From Rhodobacteraceae bacterium REDSEA-S34_B6 (lineage in GTDB: Bacteria; Pseudomonadota; Alphaproteobacteria; Rhodobacterales; Rhodobacteraceae), in contig LUQC01000022.1 in NCBI GenBank assembly GCA_001627925.1, positions 550 to 64,549 on the forward strand: DNA of 64,000 bases, in the 5' to 3' direction. Below are positions 1 to 9,380 of the stretch, one piece after another (within the stretch, counting starts at the first letter, position 1; each line of letters begins with the position of its first letter). The translations under genes were made by a program, and so were the position numbers. Under the pieces are notes generated by a model that saw only the letters and a program-made list of their open reading frames with translations, did no database searches and had not been told where the DNA came from.

Positions 1-422
1 GATTTGCGAGGAATAATACCAGGGGCTTTAACATCCGCTACTCTGCGCTCTACCCCCTTGATTGGACCCTTTCCATCAAGAGGATTACCTAGACCATCCA
101 CCACGCGCCCCAGAAGGGCATCTCCTGCAGGAACATCCACGATCGAATTAGTACGCTTTACTACATCCCCTTCTTTAATGTCCCGGTCAGACCCGAAAAT
201 AACGACACCTACGTTATCACTCTCTAAATTTAGAGCCATACCACGAATTCCTCCTGGAAATTCAACCATTTCACCAGCCTGGACGTTATCTAGGCCGTGA
301 ACCCTTGCAATACCGTCGCCCACTGACAAAACACGGCCAATTTCTGCAACTTCAGTCTCTTGACCGAAATTCTTTATTTGATCTTTTAAAATGGCAGATA
401 TTTCTGCAGCTTGGATACCCAT
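1..422 (-). CDS. atpA: ATP synthase F1 subunit alpha, N-terminal part (runs off the left edge)
   Basis: Only the first 140 residues are in the window; the gene continues past base 1. The translation begins [20 protein letters not shown] and continues with [20 protein letters not shown] and the GNPLDGKGP segment. These are the N-terminal beta-barrel crown and the start of the nucleotide-binding domain of F1 alpha. The Walker A loop lies beyond the edge. The start ATG (422-420) overlaps the atpH stop by one base (TAATG), so the two genes are probably translationally coupled. Alpha is a non-catalytic nucleotide-binding subunit of the alpha3beta3 head of the proton-driven ATP synthase on the cytoplasmic side of the membrane. 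Identity is very secure. Confidence 0.97.
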   Translation of the reverse strand, partial: MGIQAAEISAILKDQIKNFGQETEVAEIGRVLSVGDGIARVHGLDNVQAGEMVEFPGGIRGMALNLESDNVGVVIFGSDRDIKEGDVVKRTNSIVDVPAGDALLGRVVDGLGNPLDGKGPIKGVERRVADVKAPGIIPRK

Positions 423-982
423 TACCCGACCTCTTTCATAACAGTTTGAAGGGAATTCAGTTTAGATCGAATTGAAGTGTCTATCATCTTCGATCCAACC
501 TTAATTACAATGCCTCCAATGATTGCTTCATCAACAGATGCATTAATTTTAATCTCTTTACCTACCCGATCCTTAATAGCTTTTGCTATTTTTTCAGATT
601 GTGCCTTGGTTAAACTTTTTGCGCTTACTACATCAGCAGTGATTTCACCTTTATGCTCAGCGATTAAAGTTTTGAGCTGGCGTAGAAATGAATCCATCAC
701 AAATAGACGTCTTTTCGATGCCATGAGAGCCAAAGTGTTAGTAAGATTTACCAACAACTTCATTTTATTTCCAACAGCTACAATGGCACCCTTTTGCTCA
801 TCCCTAGTATACATGGGCGAGCTGATAAGATCCCTTAATTCTTGGCTGTCGTTTAGTGCGTCAGCTAAATCTTCAACGTCAGTTTCTAACTTCGCCACTT
901 CATTAGATTCCAAAACCAAATCGAAAATAGCTTTTGCATAGCGCGAAGCCACACCCATAGAAATTGAAGCTGTTCCAGACAC
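422..982 (-). CDS. atpH: ATP synthase F1 subunit delta
   Basis: A 186-residue protein of the usual size for F1 delta (OSCP family), the stalk protein joining the F1 head to the membrane b subunits. The family pattern is visible: an N-terminal helical domain ([14 protein letters not shown] near residue 12) and the C-terminal conserved segment [21 protein letters not shown] (about residues 148-168). It is the first gene of an atpHA... operon read leftwards; the 241 bases upstream probably carry the operon promoter. The opposite-strand reading frame across this gene is a shadow. Confidence 0.97.
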   Translation of the reverse strand: MSGTASISMGVASRYAKAIFDLVLESNEVAKLETDVEDLADALNDSQELRDLISSPMYTRDEQKGAIVAVGNKMKLLVNLTNTLALMASKRRLFVMDSFLRQLKTLIAEHKGEITADVVSAKSLTKAQSEKIAKAIKDRVGKEIKINASVDEAIIGGIVIKVGSKMIDTSIRSKLNSLQTVMKEVG

Positions 983-1045
983 GTTTTTCCTTTCGGCTTA
1001 GTTATGCGCCAGTCCCATTCACGTTAACGCTGTTCCTTTCACTCG

Positions 1046-1088
1046 TTTCAGTACTAACTGAAATCGATGCGGTATTAGCAGAGCTAAT
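1046..1088 (-). promoter_or_regulatory. Two inverted repeats in the leader upstream of atpH
   Basis: The 241-base gap between atpH and the methyltransferase holds two perfect inverted repeats: TTTCAGT-ACTA-ACTGAAA at 1046-1063 and ATTAGC-AGA-GCTAAT at 1074-1088. A weaker TAGC/GCTA pair lies at 1095-1107. They would sit in the 5' leader of the atp transcript or at its promoter. Whether they act as RNA hairpins, protein sites, or a terminator for the methyltransferase gene (which ends at 1224 and points this way) cannot be decided from sequence; neither repeat is followed by a clear T-run in the minus direction. Confidence 0.35.
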
Positions 1089-1223
1089 CAGTTCTAGCAA
1101 CATGCTAAAATGGATTTAATTGTACTAAATTTCAATAATTTGCTATGATAACGTTTTTACACTGATGTTTAGATGGAATCTTGAGATGATCTTCATATAT
1201 GATTCTTGAAATAAAGCAGCAGG

Positions 1224-1961
1224 TTAGCCCACTGGTTTAGGCTCAGCCAATCCTCCTAAAAGCCCAATAGCCTTTTCCTTTGCTGACTTTTTAATTTTGT
1301 GGACGGGCGGATACCTAGTGCTTGCTTCAATTATGATTATTCCACCAGCCAAAATGGGAAGATATTTTCCAGATCCCTCAAAAAATTGGCCGATTCTTTG
1401 CAAACTATTTCTATGAGATGGAAGCTGATACAAAGCCATCGTATGTCTTTCGGGTATGAATGACTGTGATCTCAGTTGCGCCTCTAGTTGCCCAATCGAG
1501 TAAGGTCGCCCATATCCAAACGGTGTCTTATCACTTCGACACCAAAGTCCTGCACGGTTGGGAACAATGAATAATGCTTTGCCACCGGGGCCCAGCACTC
1601 GTAAAGCTTCATCAAGCATCATTGATGGATATTCTGAAGTCTCTAGCCCATGCATAATTATCAATCGATCAGCAAACCCAGTATCAATCGGCCATTGATG
1701 TTCATGGGTTAAAACTGACTGGTTTGGATGCCCTAACGGCCAATGTAGAGCACCCTGCGGTCCAGGCATGAGCGATATAATTCTTCTGGATTGATCGTAA
1801 AAATGCCGCAGAATAGGGTTTGCAAAGCCGTATCCCATCATTTTATACCCAGACTGATCAGGCCACATCTTTAAAACTTGCTTACTAATTTCTTTTTGAG
1901 CAGCTCTGCCTAATGCTGATCGGTAATAAAAGTTTTTTAAGTCCTGAACATCAAGGTGCAT
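1224..1961 (-). CDS. SAM-dependent methyltransferase, class I (type 11-like)
   Basis: A 245-residue protein. The clearest part is DEALRVLGPGGKALFIVPN (about residues 118-136), the post-motif strand and turn typical of methyltransferase type 11 domains, followed by a variable C-terminus. The glycine-rich SAM motif is atypical: KMMGYGFANPIL near residue 40 is its likely counterpart. The protein is probably cytoplasmic, with no signal peptide or membrane segment. It diverges from gloB with about 60 bases between them. The substrate cannot be named. The first ATG gives the family-typical N-terminus MHLDVQDLKNFY, so I kept it. Confidence 0.75.
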   Translation of the reverse strand: MHLDVQDLKNFYYRSALGRAAQKEISKQVLKMWPDQSGYKMMGYGFANPILRHFYDQSRRIISLMPGPQGALHWPLGHPNQSVLTHEHQWPIDTGFADRLIIMHGLETSEYPSMMLDEALRVLGPGGKALFIVPNRAGLWCRSDKTPFGYGRPYSIGQLEAQLRSQSFIPERHTMALYQLPSHRNSLQRIGQFFEGSGKYLPILAGGIIIIEASTRYPPVHKIKKSAKEKAIGLLGGLAEPKPVG

Positions 1962-2022
1962 TGCATAAAGCTCTCATTTGGGACAGCATAAGTGTACGTT
2001 AAACATTTTTTGGTGACACGTC

Positions 2023-2790
2023 ATGTCTTTTGAACTTTTAACAATACATTGTTTGTCCGATAATTACGCATTTTTGGCCCATGATCCTGACACAAAGGCT
2101 ACTTTGCTAGTCGATGCGCCAGAACCCGATCCTATCTTGACAAAACTTCGAGAAAAAAAATGGGACTTAACTCACGTGCTAATAACGCACCATCATTGGG
2201 ATCATGTGGACGGTTTATCTAAATTACTTGAATATTATTCGCCGCAAATAATAGGGTCTTCATCAGACATCAATCGCTTACCACCTCTTCACTTATCAGT
2301 TGCAGAAAATGAAAAAATAAAAATTGGAAATAAGGTTGGTAAAGTATTTGAGGTCTCAGGACACACAATTGGACATATCGCAGTCTATTTTGAAGAAAGC
2401 AACTTACTGTTTACCGGTGATAGTTTAATGGCTCTAGGGTGTGGTAGATTATTTGAGGGAACCGCTGGCCAAATGTGGCAGTCACTTCAAAAGCTTTCAA
2501 ACCTACCAGATGAAACAGTTGTATGTTCCGGTCATGAATACACGGAAACAAATGCTAATTTCGCCTTAACCATTGATCCTGATAACCAAGATTTAATACG
2601 TAGATGTAAAGAGATCAAGAAGCTTAGATCAGACGGCGTACCTACCGTTCCAAGCAATTTGGGTGAAGAGCGAAATACCAATCCATTCCTGCGTCCATGG
2701 AGCAAAAACATTAGAGTTAATCTGGATATGATTGATGCCACAGATGATGAAGTATTCGCAAAAATTAGAGCACTCAAAGATGCTTATTAG
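2023..2790 (+). CDS. gloB: Hydroxyacylglutathione hydrolase (glyoxalase II)
   Basis: A 255-residue metallo-beta-lactamase-fold enzyme. The dinuclear-metal motif THHHWDHVDG is near residue 55, followed by the conserved His in SGHTIGHIAVYF, the Asp in LFTGDSLMALGCGRLFEG, and the GHEYTETNANFA segment that lies in the glutathione-binding C-terminal part. It hydrolyses S-D-lactoylglutathione to D-lactate and glutathione, the second step of methylglyoxal detoxification in the cytoplasm. Length and motif order are normal for GloB. It diverges from the methyltransferase gene. Confidence 0.95.
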   Translation: MSFELLTIHCLSDNYAFLAHDPDTKATLLVDAPEPDPILTKLREKKWDLTHVLITHHHWDHVDGLSKLLEYYSPQIIGSSSDINRLPPLHLSVAENEKIKIGNKVGKVFEVSGHTIGHIAVYFEESNLLFTGDSLMALGCGRLFEGTAGQMWQSLQKLSNLPDETVVCSGHEYTETNANFALTIDPDNQDLIRRCKEIKKLRSDGVPTVPSNLGEERNTNPFLRPWSKNIRVNLDMIDATDDEVFAKIRALKDAY

Positions 2791-2920
2791 CTAAAATCTT
2801 TAGATTTTAACCGGAAAAATAAAAATTTTGGCACATAAATGGCATTATTGACTTGAATAGTGCGAATTCTCACCCACACTATATAGTAACTGAAAAATAA
2901 ACGCGAAAAAGGATTTTAAC

Positions 2921-5248
2921 GTGCCTTCTTTTACAACGACGTTGGAGCAATCCATACACGCAGCATTAGCATTAGCTAATTCTAAGTCGCACGAATTCGC
3001 CACTTTGGAACATTTACTTTTAACCCTTATTGACGAACCGGACGCTCAACGCGTGCTGAAAGCGTGCGATGTTGATCTGGAAATTCTCCGCGAAGCACTA
3101 GGCGACTTTATAGACGAAGAATTGTCATCAATGGAAAAAGAAGACGAAAAGCTGGAAGCAACTCCAACAGCTGCCTTTCAAAGGGTGATTCAACGTGCTG
3201 CGATACATGTGCAATCGTCTGGTAGAAGCGAAGTAACGGGTGCTAATGTTTTGGTAGCGATCTTTGCTGAGAGAGAGTCCAACGCCGCATACTTTTTACA
3301 AGAACAAGAAATGACACGATATGATGCAGTAAATTTTATAGCGCACGGAGTGGCCAAAAATCCTGCTTTTGGAGAACAAAGATCAGTGCAAGGTTCTGAT
3401 GAAAACGGAGATGACTTTGCCACGTCAGGAGCCGAGCCTGAAGCAGAAAAAAAAGAAAGTGCTCTGTCGAAATATTGCGTCGATTTAAATGCAAAGGCAA
3501 TAGAGGGCGATATTGATCCTCTCATAGGTAGAGACTTTGAAATAGAGCGCTGCGTTCAGGTCCTTTGTCGTCGACGGAAGAATAATCCACTACTTGTGGG
3601 GGATCCAGGAGTCGGGAAGACGGCGATTGCAGAAGGGCTAGCAAGAAAGATAATTTCAAAAGACACCCCAGACGTTTTGAGGGAAACTACTATATTTTCG
3701 CTGGATATGGGGGCATTGCTTGCCGGTACTCGTTACAGGGGCGACTTTGAGGAAAGATTGAAAGCAGTCATAACAGAGCTGGAAGACCATCCTGATGCGG
3801 TGCTTTTTATTGATGAGATTCATACAGTGATAGGAGCTGGAGCCACTTCTGGAGGCGCAATGGATGCTTCTAACTTGCTTAAACCCGCATTGCAAGGTGG
3901 CAAGCTTCGGACTATGGGTTCTACCACCTACAAAGAGTTTAGGCAGCATTTTGAGAAAGATAGAGCTCTTAGTAGGCGCTTTCAAAAGATTGATGTCAAC
4001 GAGCCGTCAGTTCATGACACAATAAAAATACTAAGAGGGATAAAAAGTTATTTCGAGGATCACCACAACTTGAAGTATACGGCAGACGCAATAAAAACAG
4101 CGGTCGAGTTATCCGACCGCTACATTACAGACAGAAAGTTACCAGACAAAGCAATTGACGTAATAGATGAAGCAGGGGCGGCGCAGCATCTTCAGAACAG
4201 CAAACGACGCAAAACTATTGGTGTCAAAGAGATCGAAGAAGTTGTGGCAAAAATTGCAAGAATTCCACCCAAGAATGTTTCCAAAGACGATACCATTGTT
4301 TTGAAGGACCTAGAGAAAAACCTAAACCGAGTGGTATTCGGTCAGCACGAAGCCATAGAGGCATTATCAAGTGCAATCAAACTAGCCAGAGCTGGCTTGA
4401 GAGAACCAGACAAACCTATTGGCAATTACCTGTTCGCAGGTCCAACTGGAGTTGGCAAAACAGAAGTTGCAAAGCAACTAGCCGATACTTTAGGCGTAGA
4501 ATTGCACAGGTTTGATATGTCTGAGTATATGGAAAAACATGCTGTCAGTAGACTAATAGGTGCACCACCAGGCTATGTAGGGTTTGATCAAGGTGGGCTG
4601 TTAACTGACACGGTTGACCAACATCCCCACTGTGTATTGCTTCTAGATGAAATAGAAAAAGCGCACCCAGACGTTTTCAATATCCTTTTGCAAGTTATGG
4701 ACCATGGCACACTAACCGATCATAATGGCAGATCTGTCGATTTTAGAAATGTCATTCTTATAATGACATCAAATGCTGGGGCTACTGAGCAAGCCAAAGC
4801 AGCAATTGGATTTGGACGTGACAGAAGAGAAGGAGAGGATACAGCTGCAATAGAGCGTACCTTTACACCAGAATTCAGAAATCGTTTAGATGCCACGATT
4901 AGTTTTGGCCCACTTCCAAAGAAAGTCATCCTTCAGGTTGTCGAAAAGTTTGTACTTCAATTAGAAGTGCAGCTAATGGATCGAAACGTTTCAATAGAGT
5001 TGTCGAAAGCAGCTGCAGAGTGGTTGGCCAATAAAGGCTATGATGACAAGATGGGGGCTCGACCGCTGGCTCGTGTGATACAGGAGCATATTAAAAAGCC
5101 TCTTGCAGAAGAACTTCTTTTTGGAAAATTGTCTAAAGGTGGCCTTGTTAAGGTCGGTATTAAGAATGATAAAATAGACCTTGAACTTAAACCCCCTCAA
5201 AAGGCCCGTATTACAAAGTCAAAGCCTAGGTTACTGCCTGCAAATTAA
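2921..5248 (+). CDS. clpA: ATP-dependent Clp protease, ATPase subunit ClpA
   Basis: A 775-residue AAA+ unfoldase with a GTG start. Order: Clp N-domain repeats (residues 1-145), an acidic linker (about 150-175), D1 with Walker A GDPGVGKTAIAEG (about 226), D2 with Walker A GPTGVGKTEVAKQ (about 507), and the ClpP-docking loop IGFG (about 628). The absence of a long middle coiled coil separates it from ClpB. It unfolds substrates and feeds them to ClpP in the cytoplasm. The gene for the adaptor ClpS, often adjacent, is not here: only 130 bases separate clpA from gloB. Convergent with the next gene, 23 bases apart. Confidence 0.96.
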   Translation: MPSFTTTLEQSIHAALALANSKSHEFATLEHLLLTLIDEPDAQRVLKACDVDLEILREALGDFIDEELSSMEKEDEKLEATPTAAFQRVIQRAAIHVQSSGRSEVTGANVLVAIFAERESNAAYFLQEQEMTRYDAVNFIAHGVAKNPAFGEQRSVQGSDENGDDFATSGAEPEAEKKESALSKYCVDLNAKAIEGDIDPLIGRDFEIERCVQVLCRRRKNNPLLVGDPGVGKTAIAEGLARKIISKDTPDVLRETTIFSLDMGALLAGTRYRGDFEERLKAVITELEDHPDAVLFIDEIHTVIGAGATSGGAMDASNLLKPALQGGKLRTMGSTTYKEFRQHFEKDRALSRRFQKIDVNEPSVHDTIKILRGIKSYFEDHHNLKYTADAIKTAVELSDRYITDRKLPDKAIDVIDEAGAAQHLQNSKRRKTIGVKEIEEVVAKIARIPPKNVSKDDTIVLKDLEKNLNRVVFGQHEAIEALSSAIKLARAGLREPDKPIGNYLFAGPTGVGKTEVAKQLADTLGVELHRFDMSEYMEKHAVSRLIGAPPGYVGFDQGGLLTDTVDQHPHCVLLLDEIEKAHPDVFNILLQVMDHGTLTDHNGRSVDFRNVILIMTSNAGATEQAKAAIGFGRDRREGEDTAAIERTFTPEFRNRLDATISFGPLPKKVILQVVEKFVLQLEVQLMDRNVSIELSKAAAEWLANKGYDDKMGARPLARVIQEHIKKPLAEELLFGKLSKGGLVKVGIKNDKIDLELKPPQKARITKSKPRLLPAN

Positions 5249-5271
5249 TTTTAGTTACTTCTACTTACAAA

Positions 5272-7548
5272 TTATTTTTCAGTAAGCTTGATCTCAATTC
5301 TACGGTTTTGAGCCCTTTCCTCTGGCGAAGATCCAGATGTGACCGGTTGAAATTCCCCAAAACCAGTTGCGGCCAATCGATCTTTTGGGAAACCCAGATC
5401 AGAAATCATAAAACGTACTACCGATAGAGCCCTTGCTTGGCTTAGCTCCCAATTATCTTTGAATTCCGCACCTGAAACCATGGAGGTATTATCCGTATGA
5501 CCATCAACTCTTATTATCCAATTTAAATTCTTTGGGAGTTCTTTTACTACTTGATTTAAAATCACGGCTACTTTTTGGATTTCTAATCGACCAAGTATAG
5601 ATAAATCGGCTTTTCCAACGTCAAATAAAACCTCAGATGAGAAAACAAATCTATCTCCTACAATTTTTATGCCTTCTTTCCCTTCGACTAATTCTCTTAT
5701 TCTCCCAAAGAAATCAGACTTATATCGTTCCAGTTGAGTTGCCTGAGATTGGAGGCGCTCACGCTCTGCTTGCAATCTATTAAACTCGGCAACTTCCAGC
5801 TTTATTCGCTTATCTTCTTCGACTTGGGCTTTTATTTCCGCACGTTCCAAATCTGTTTTGGAGGCAATTAACTGTGAATTAAGGATCGTAATTTCGTTTA
5901 ATTTAGCTTCAATCTCTAGTCTCAAACTTTGTTCCAGTTGCCTTTTCTTTCTTTCCTCAGACGCAACGCGGGCTAGTGCAGCGTTAAGCCTGTTGCCCAA
6001 GTTTTGGAGTTGAATTTCGTCTTCCCTATCTTTTTCTTCAGATAGGGTTAGGATTGATTGTAAAGAACTCAGCTGACGACGAAGCTCTAATACTTGCTGG
6101 TTCAAAAGTGCCGTCTCTCGTTGGCTTTTTAAAAGGCTATCAGAACTTTCAGATAATTGTTCAGACCGTTCTCGCAACTGCTGTTGGGCCTTTTGCAACA
6201 AAATTTCTTTTTTCTTTAACTTTGAGGTGCTTTCTGCATTTAATTTTTCAGAAACAAGCTTAGCTGCGAGGACATTTTTAAGATTTTCTAGTGCCTCTTT
6301 CTGAGACTGAAGGGCGGCCCATCGAGCCGCTAGCGCATCTGCTAATTTTGAACGAAGATCCGTAATGTCTTGTGCGCTATCGTCCTCAAAGGTTTGACGA
6401 CTCAGTTTTTCTTGCTCCAACGCCATTAATGCATTAGCCAAATCACTCTCAGCAATTGTTAATTTCTCACTGTAATCTTTAAATTGTGCTGTTTTCTCGT
6501 TAATATTTTGACTTAAATTTGACAACTCCAACTCTAATCTCTGCTGCCTTGCTAACGATGCAGCAAGTGCAATTTTGGTCTCATCTAACTCAGCATCACT
6601 ACTCTGAATATCTTCTTTGAGAGATTTAAGCTCCGTTTCGCTATTTCCAATTGTTAGATTAGCAGCCTCTAAAGCGATGATAGTTTGCCTGAGATTGTCT
6701 TCTATTTCTAATTTAGCTGCATCTGCAGCTGCCAACAGCGTAAGGGTGTCCTCTGCACGTTTTCTTTCTTCCTCCAAAATCAAAGTCATTGCTGTAAGCT
6801 CGGCATCGGCTTCTTCTAGCCTCTTCCTAAGTTCAGCGGCAGCGGCAGCTTCAATTAGTTTGGCAGCTTCTTCATCATCAAGTGCTATTCTTAAATCCTG
6901 AATTTCACTAGCTTGCAATTCTATAGTTTTGTTTGCGTCACTTTTTTCGGTCTCTAATGACCTAATAAGAGCCTCTAGTGCTTCTCTCTCCGCGGCTTTC
7001 AATCTCGCTTCCTGCTCTGCCAAGTCTATTTCATCACGTGCTTGAGACAAGGCCAAAGCAAGTGCTTCTTGCTGATCCAACAAAGATTTGCGTTCAGTTT
7101 CCAATTGATCAATCTGGGTTCTAGACGCAGCTTGTGCTGCTAATAAATTTGCTACCTGGACCTCAAACTGAGTGATTTGAGTTAGCGCATCATCTAAAGC
7201 TGCTTTACTTTCATTGTTTTGAAGCCTCAGGCTTTCTATTAACAGGCTTTTCTGCTCGTTTTCTGCGTTTCTGTCATTTAGTGTACTTGTTAAAATTCCC
7301 AAGTCACTTTCAAGTTTGACTACTTTAGATTTTTCAAGGCCTAAGGCCTCCGAAATAGCAACAATTTCTGCAGCAAGAGCATCAAGTTCGCTTTCTTGAC
7401 CAGTGATAGTTTCTCTTAGAACGAATTGGATGACCATGAAAATGGTTAATACAAACATCAATACGAGCAATAAACCGGTCATTGCATCCACAAAACCAGG
7501 CCAAATGGATGCCTGAAATCGTTGACCTGTGCGTCTCGATAGAGCCAT
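5272..7548 (-). CDS. MotB/OmpA-like stator protein with a very long periplasmic coiled coil
   Basis: A 758-residue protein in three parts. First, a short cytoplasmic N-terminus and one membrane helix (about 18-45) beginning PGFVDAMTGLLLVL; Asp21 sits where MotB/TolR/ExbD proteins carry the ion-binding Asp. Second, about 570 residues of Ala/Glu/Leu/Lys/Gln-rich heptad sequence (about 45-615) predicted as continuous coiled coil. Third, an OmpA/MotB peptidoglycan-binding domain (about 637-758) with VLFDVGKADLS, RVDGHTDN and the terminal NRRIEIKL signature. It starts 2 bases after the MotA/ExbB-like gene, so the two form a unit. MotB is usually near 300 residues; here the extra length is all coiled coil. 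No flagellar genes are nearby. Function unknown; an envelope-spanning ion-driven machine is an inference. Confidence 0.85.
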   Translation of the reverse strand: MALSRRTGQRFQASIWPGFVDAMTGLLLVLMFVLTIFMVIQFVLRETITGQESELDALAAEIVAISEALGLEKSKVVKLESDLGILTSTLNDRNAENEQKSLLIESLRLQNNESKAALDDALTQITQFEVQVANLLAAQAASRTQIDQLETERKSLLDQQEALALALSQARDEIDLAEQEARLKAAEREALEALIRSLETEKSDANKTIELQASEIQDLRIALDDEEAAKLIEAAAAAELRKRLEEADAELTAMTLILEEERKRAEDTLTLLAAADAAKLEIEDNLRQTIIALEAANLTIGNSETELKSLKEDIQSSDAELDETKIALAASLARQQRLELELSNLSQNINEKTAQFKDYSEKLTIAESDLANALMALEQEKLSRQTFEDDSAQDITDLRSKLADALAARWAALQSQKEALENLKNVLAAKLVSEKLNAESTSKLKKKEILLQKAQQQLRERSEQLSESSDSLLKSQRETALLNQQVLELRRQLSSLQSILTLSEEKDREDEIQLQNLGNRLNAALARVASEERKKRQLEQSLRLEIEAKLNEITILNSQLIASKTDLERAEIKAQVEEDKRIKLEVAEFNRLQAERERLQSQATQLERYKSDFFGRIRELVEGKEGIKIVGDRFVFSSEVLFDVGKADLSILGRLEIQKVAVILNQVVKELPKNLNWIIRVDGHTDNTSMVSGAEFKDNWELSQARALSVVRFMISDLGFPKDRLAATGFGEFQPVTSGSSPEERAQNRRIEIKLTEK

Positions 7549-7550
7549 GT

Positions 7551-8723
7551 TTATGTTTTCCGATCAGAACTCTTAGCACTAGTTGATTGCAAACTATCTG
7601 CTAAATTAGCTATTTCTTCTCTGATAGCTTTGATAGCTTCCTGCCTTCCAACGGCTATTTCCTCTGATATGTGAAGCATTTGAACATCGATTGATCTTAG
7701 TCTCATCCTACTTTCAGCATCAATCCCACCCTCAACCGACACTTTTGACTTAAGAAAATCTAATAATTGTTTCTGTGATTTAGTAAAATTATCGATCAAA
7801 TTCTCCAAATTAGACTTATTCTCGTCCATAACTTTAACAAATTTATCTTGAAGAATCGCAAACTCGCGATCGGTTGGTGCCATAGTGGATTGATCTTTAT
7901 TTAAGAAACGCTCCATCAATTCGATTTGATCCCCTAAACGCTCGAAGATACCTAGGAGAATCGTGTTGTCTGTTGAAGAATTGCCTTCGTCTACTGTCAC
8001 ATTGAAACTAGTAATTGTTGAAAGCCATTCTTCAAGTTCACGATAAAATCTATTCTGCGCTTGACCTGCAAACAGTTCTAACAATCCAACTACTAAAGAT
8101 CCTGCAAGCCCCAATAAAGAAGAAGCAAAAGCAACCCCCATTCCGCTTAACTGTCCCTCAAGGCCACTCATCAATCTAGTAAAAACCTCAAAGCCTGTCT
8201 CACCCTCTTGAGGAGCTAGCGATCTTATTGTTTCTACAAGTGCTGGCACCGTTGTTGCCAAACCGTAGAATGTTCCCAATAGTCCTAGAAAAATCAACAA
8301 ATTGACAATATAGCGAGTTATTTCTCGAGCCTCTTCGACTCGAGTAGAGACAGACTCAAGAATTGACTGCGATGAAGAAGCCGAGATTTGGATGCTTGCT
8401 CCACGCGACCTTAACAAGGTTGCCAATGGAGCCAATAGCTGAGGTGCATTTGAAGAACCCTTATCGGGCTTATTTACAAACTCCTCTATCCAACGAACAG
8501 ACTTAATTAACTGAACAACCTGAACAAAGCAGCTTATTACTCCAACAAAAAAGACAAAAAGGATAAACCCGTTCAACCACAAATTAGCTGTAAATACCGC
8601 CAATACTCTCGGGGCCGCTACAACTGTTCCTGCACTGGTAAGCGCCAGAACGCTGAGCATCAGCAAAACTTGACGTATTGGCTGAGAAAAATGTAGTTCG
8701 ACCTCTTGCTCTGATTTTACCAT
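7551..8723 (-). CDS. MotA/TolQ/ExbB-family proton-channel protein
   Basis: A 390-residue membrane protein. Four hydrophobic segments are visible near residues 18-40, 50-75, 140-162 and 192-222. The third contains LIFLGLLGTFYGLATTVPAL and the fourth GMGVAFASSLLGLAGSLVVG, the two conserved pore helices of MotA/TolQ/ExbB proteins. A cytoplasmic region of about 150 residues follows the last helix and ends with a charged helical tail. It lies directly before the giant MotB/OmpA-like gene (2-base gap), so the two probably form one stator-like complex in the inner membrane. It is not flagellar MotA by context. Family assignment is secure; the process it powers is unknown. Confidence 0.85.
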   Translation of the reverse strand: MVKSEQEVELHFSQPIRQVLLMLSVLALTSAGTVVAAPRVLAVFTANLWLNGFILFVFFVGVISCFVQVVQLIKSVRWIEEFVNKPDKGSSNAPQLLAPLATLLRSRGASIQISASSSQSILESVSTRVEEAREITRYIVNLLIFLGLLGTFYGLATTVPALVETIRSLAPQEGETGFEVFTRLMSGLEGQLSGMGVAFASSLLGLAGSLVVGLLELFAGQAQNRFYRELEEWLSTITSFNVTVDEGNSSTDNTILLGIFERLGDQIELMERFLNKDQSTMAPTDREFAILQDKFVKVMDENKSNLENLIDNFTKSQKQLLDFLKSKVSVEGGIDAESRMRLRSIDVQMLHISEEIAVGRQEAIKAIREEIANLADSLQSTSAKSSDRKT

Positions 8724-8785
8724 AAAATAAGGCCTGTATTAATTTTTCTTTAATTCTAACGCTCTGTGAACAAAAGTGAAAGCTA

Positions 8786-9310
8786 TTAGCTCTTAATTTT
8801 CTTAACCTGTTGCACCAAATAGCGCAGATCAACGGAAGAAACCCCTAACTCCGTGAGTTTTTTTTCAGTACTAAACAGATATTCATCATTACGACCGCGC
8901 CCTCCTTCTGCCTCCGCGATAATCTTTGCTTGCTCATCAAGCGTTAATTGACAGTACTGATCATGATCTTTCTTTATGACGAAAGTAATTGCTGTTACCA
9001 ATTGTTTAGAAGTAGCTAACTCGACTTGAACTTCGGTTTCTTCATATGCCGATGACACTAGTTCTCTCTCTCGAAGATATAATAAAACTTGGGTATAGTT
9101 ATCTGGGGATACCCTAAACACTACCCCCTTACAGCTGCGACCATTACATTTTTCCAAAGCCAAAACCAAACCAGGCCTTTTGACAGTTCCTCTATGATGA
9201 ATTGACCACATGGAAAAACTTCGCTTGTAATTTTTTATTTCTGCAAGCTCACTTGTTTGAAATTCAAAACCTGGATTCCAAATTAAAGATCCATAGCCAA
9301 AAACATACAT
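8786..9310 (-). CDS. Gamma-glutamylcyclotransferase, ChaC type
   Basis: A 174-residue protein beginning MYVFGYGSLIWNPGFEF, the signature P-loop-like motif of the ChaC/GGCT fold. The family Glu that acts as acid/base is probably in the LRERELVSSAYEE stretch (about residues 79-91). Characterised ChaC enzymes split glutathione into 5-oxoproline and Cys-Gly in the cytoplasm. It diverges from the DUF2125 gene and lies about 60 bases before the MotA-like gene in the same direction, so it may share transcription with the motor pair. Family call firm; glutathione as substrate inferred. Confidence 0.88.
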   Translation of the reverse strand: MYVFGYGSLIWNPGFEFQTSELAEIKNYKRSFSMWSIHHRGTVKRPGLVLALEKCNGRSCKGVVFRVSPDNYTQVLLYLRERELVSSAYEETEVQVELATSKQLVTAITFVIKKDHDQYCQLTLDEQAKIIAEAEGGRGRNDEYLFSTEKKLTELGVSSVDLRYLVQQVKKIKS

Positions 9311-9380
9311 TAGCCACCCCTAGTATTTGGTGATAAGTCGCTTTAAAACAGAACTTCTTCCGCTATACTAGGAGAGAATT

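Noticed and set aside
477-941. 154-codon plus-strand frame opposite atpH
   Set aside because: Lies wholly within atpH on the other strand, with no recognisable domain; the atpH identity is certain.
2791-2920. A clpS gene upstream of clpA
   Set aside because: The 130-base gap contains no frame with ClpS features; clpS must be elsewhere or absent.
5272-8723. Zorya-type phage defence system
   Set aside because: Only the two motor-like genes are present; no ZorC/ZorD/ZorE-like helicase or nuclease follows, and the long tail is on the wrong subunit. Kept instead as an unknown motor pair.
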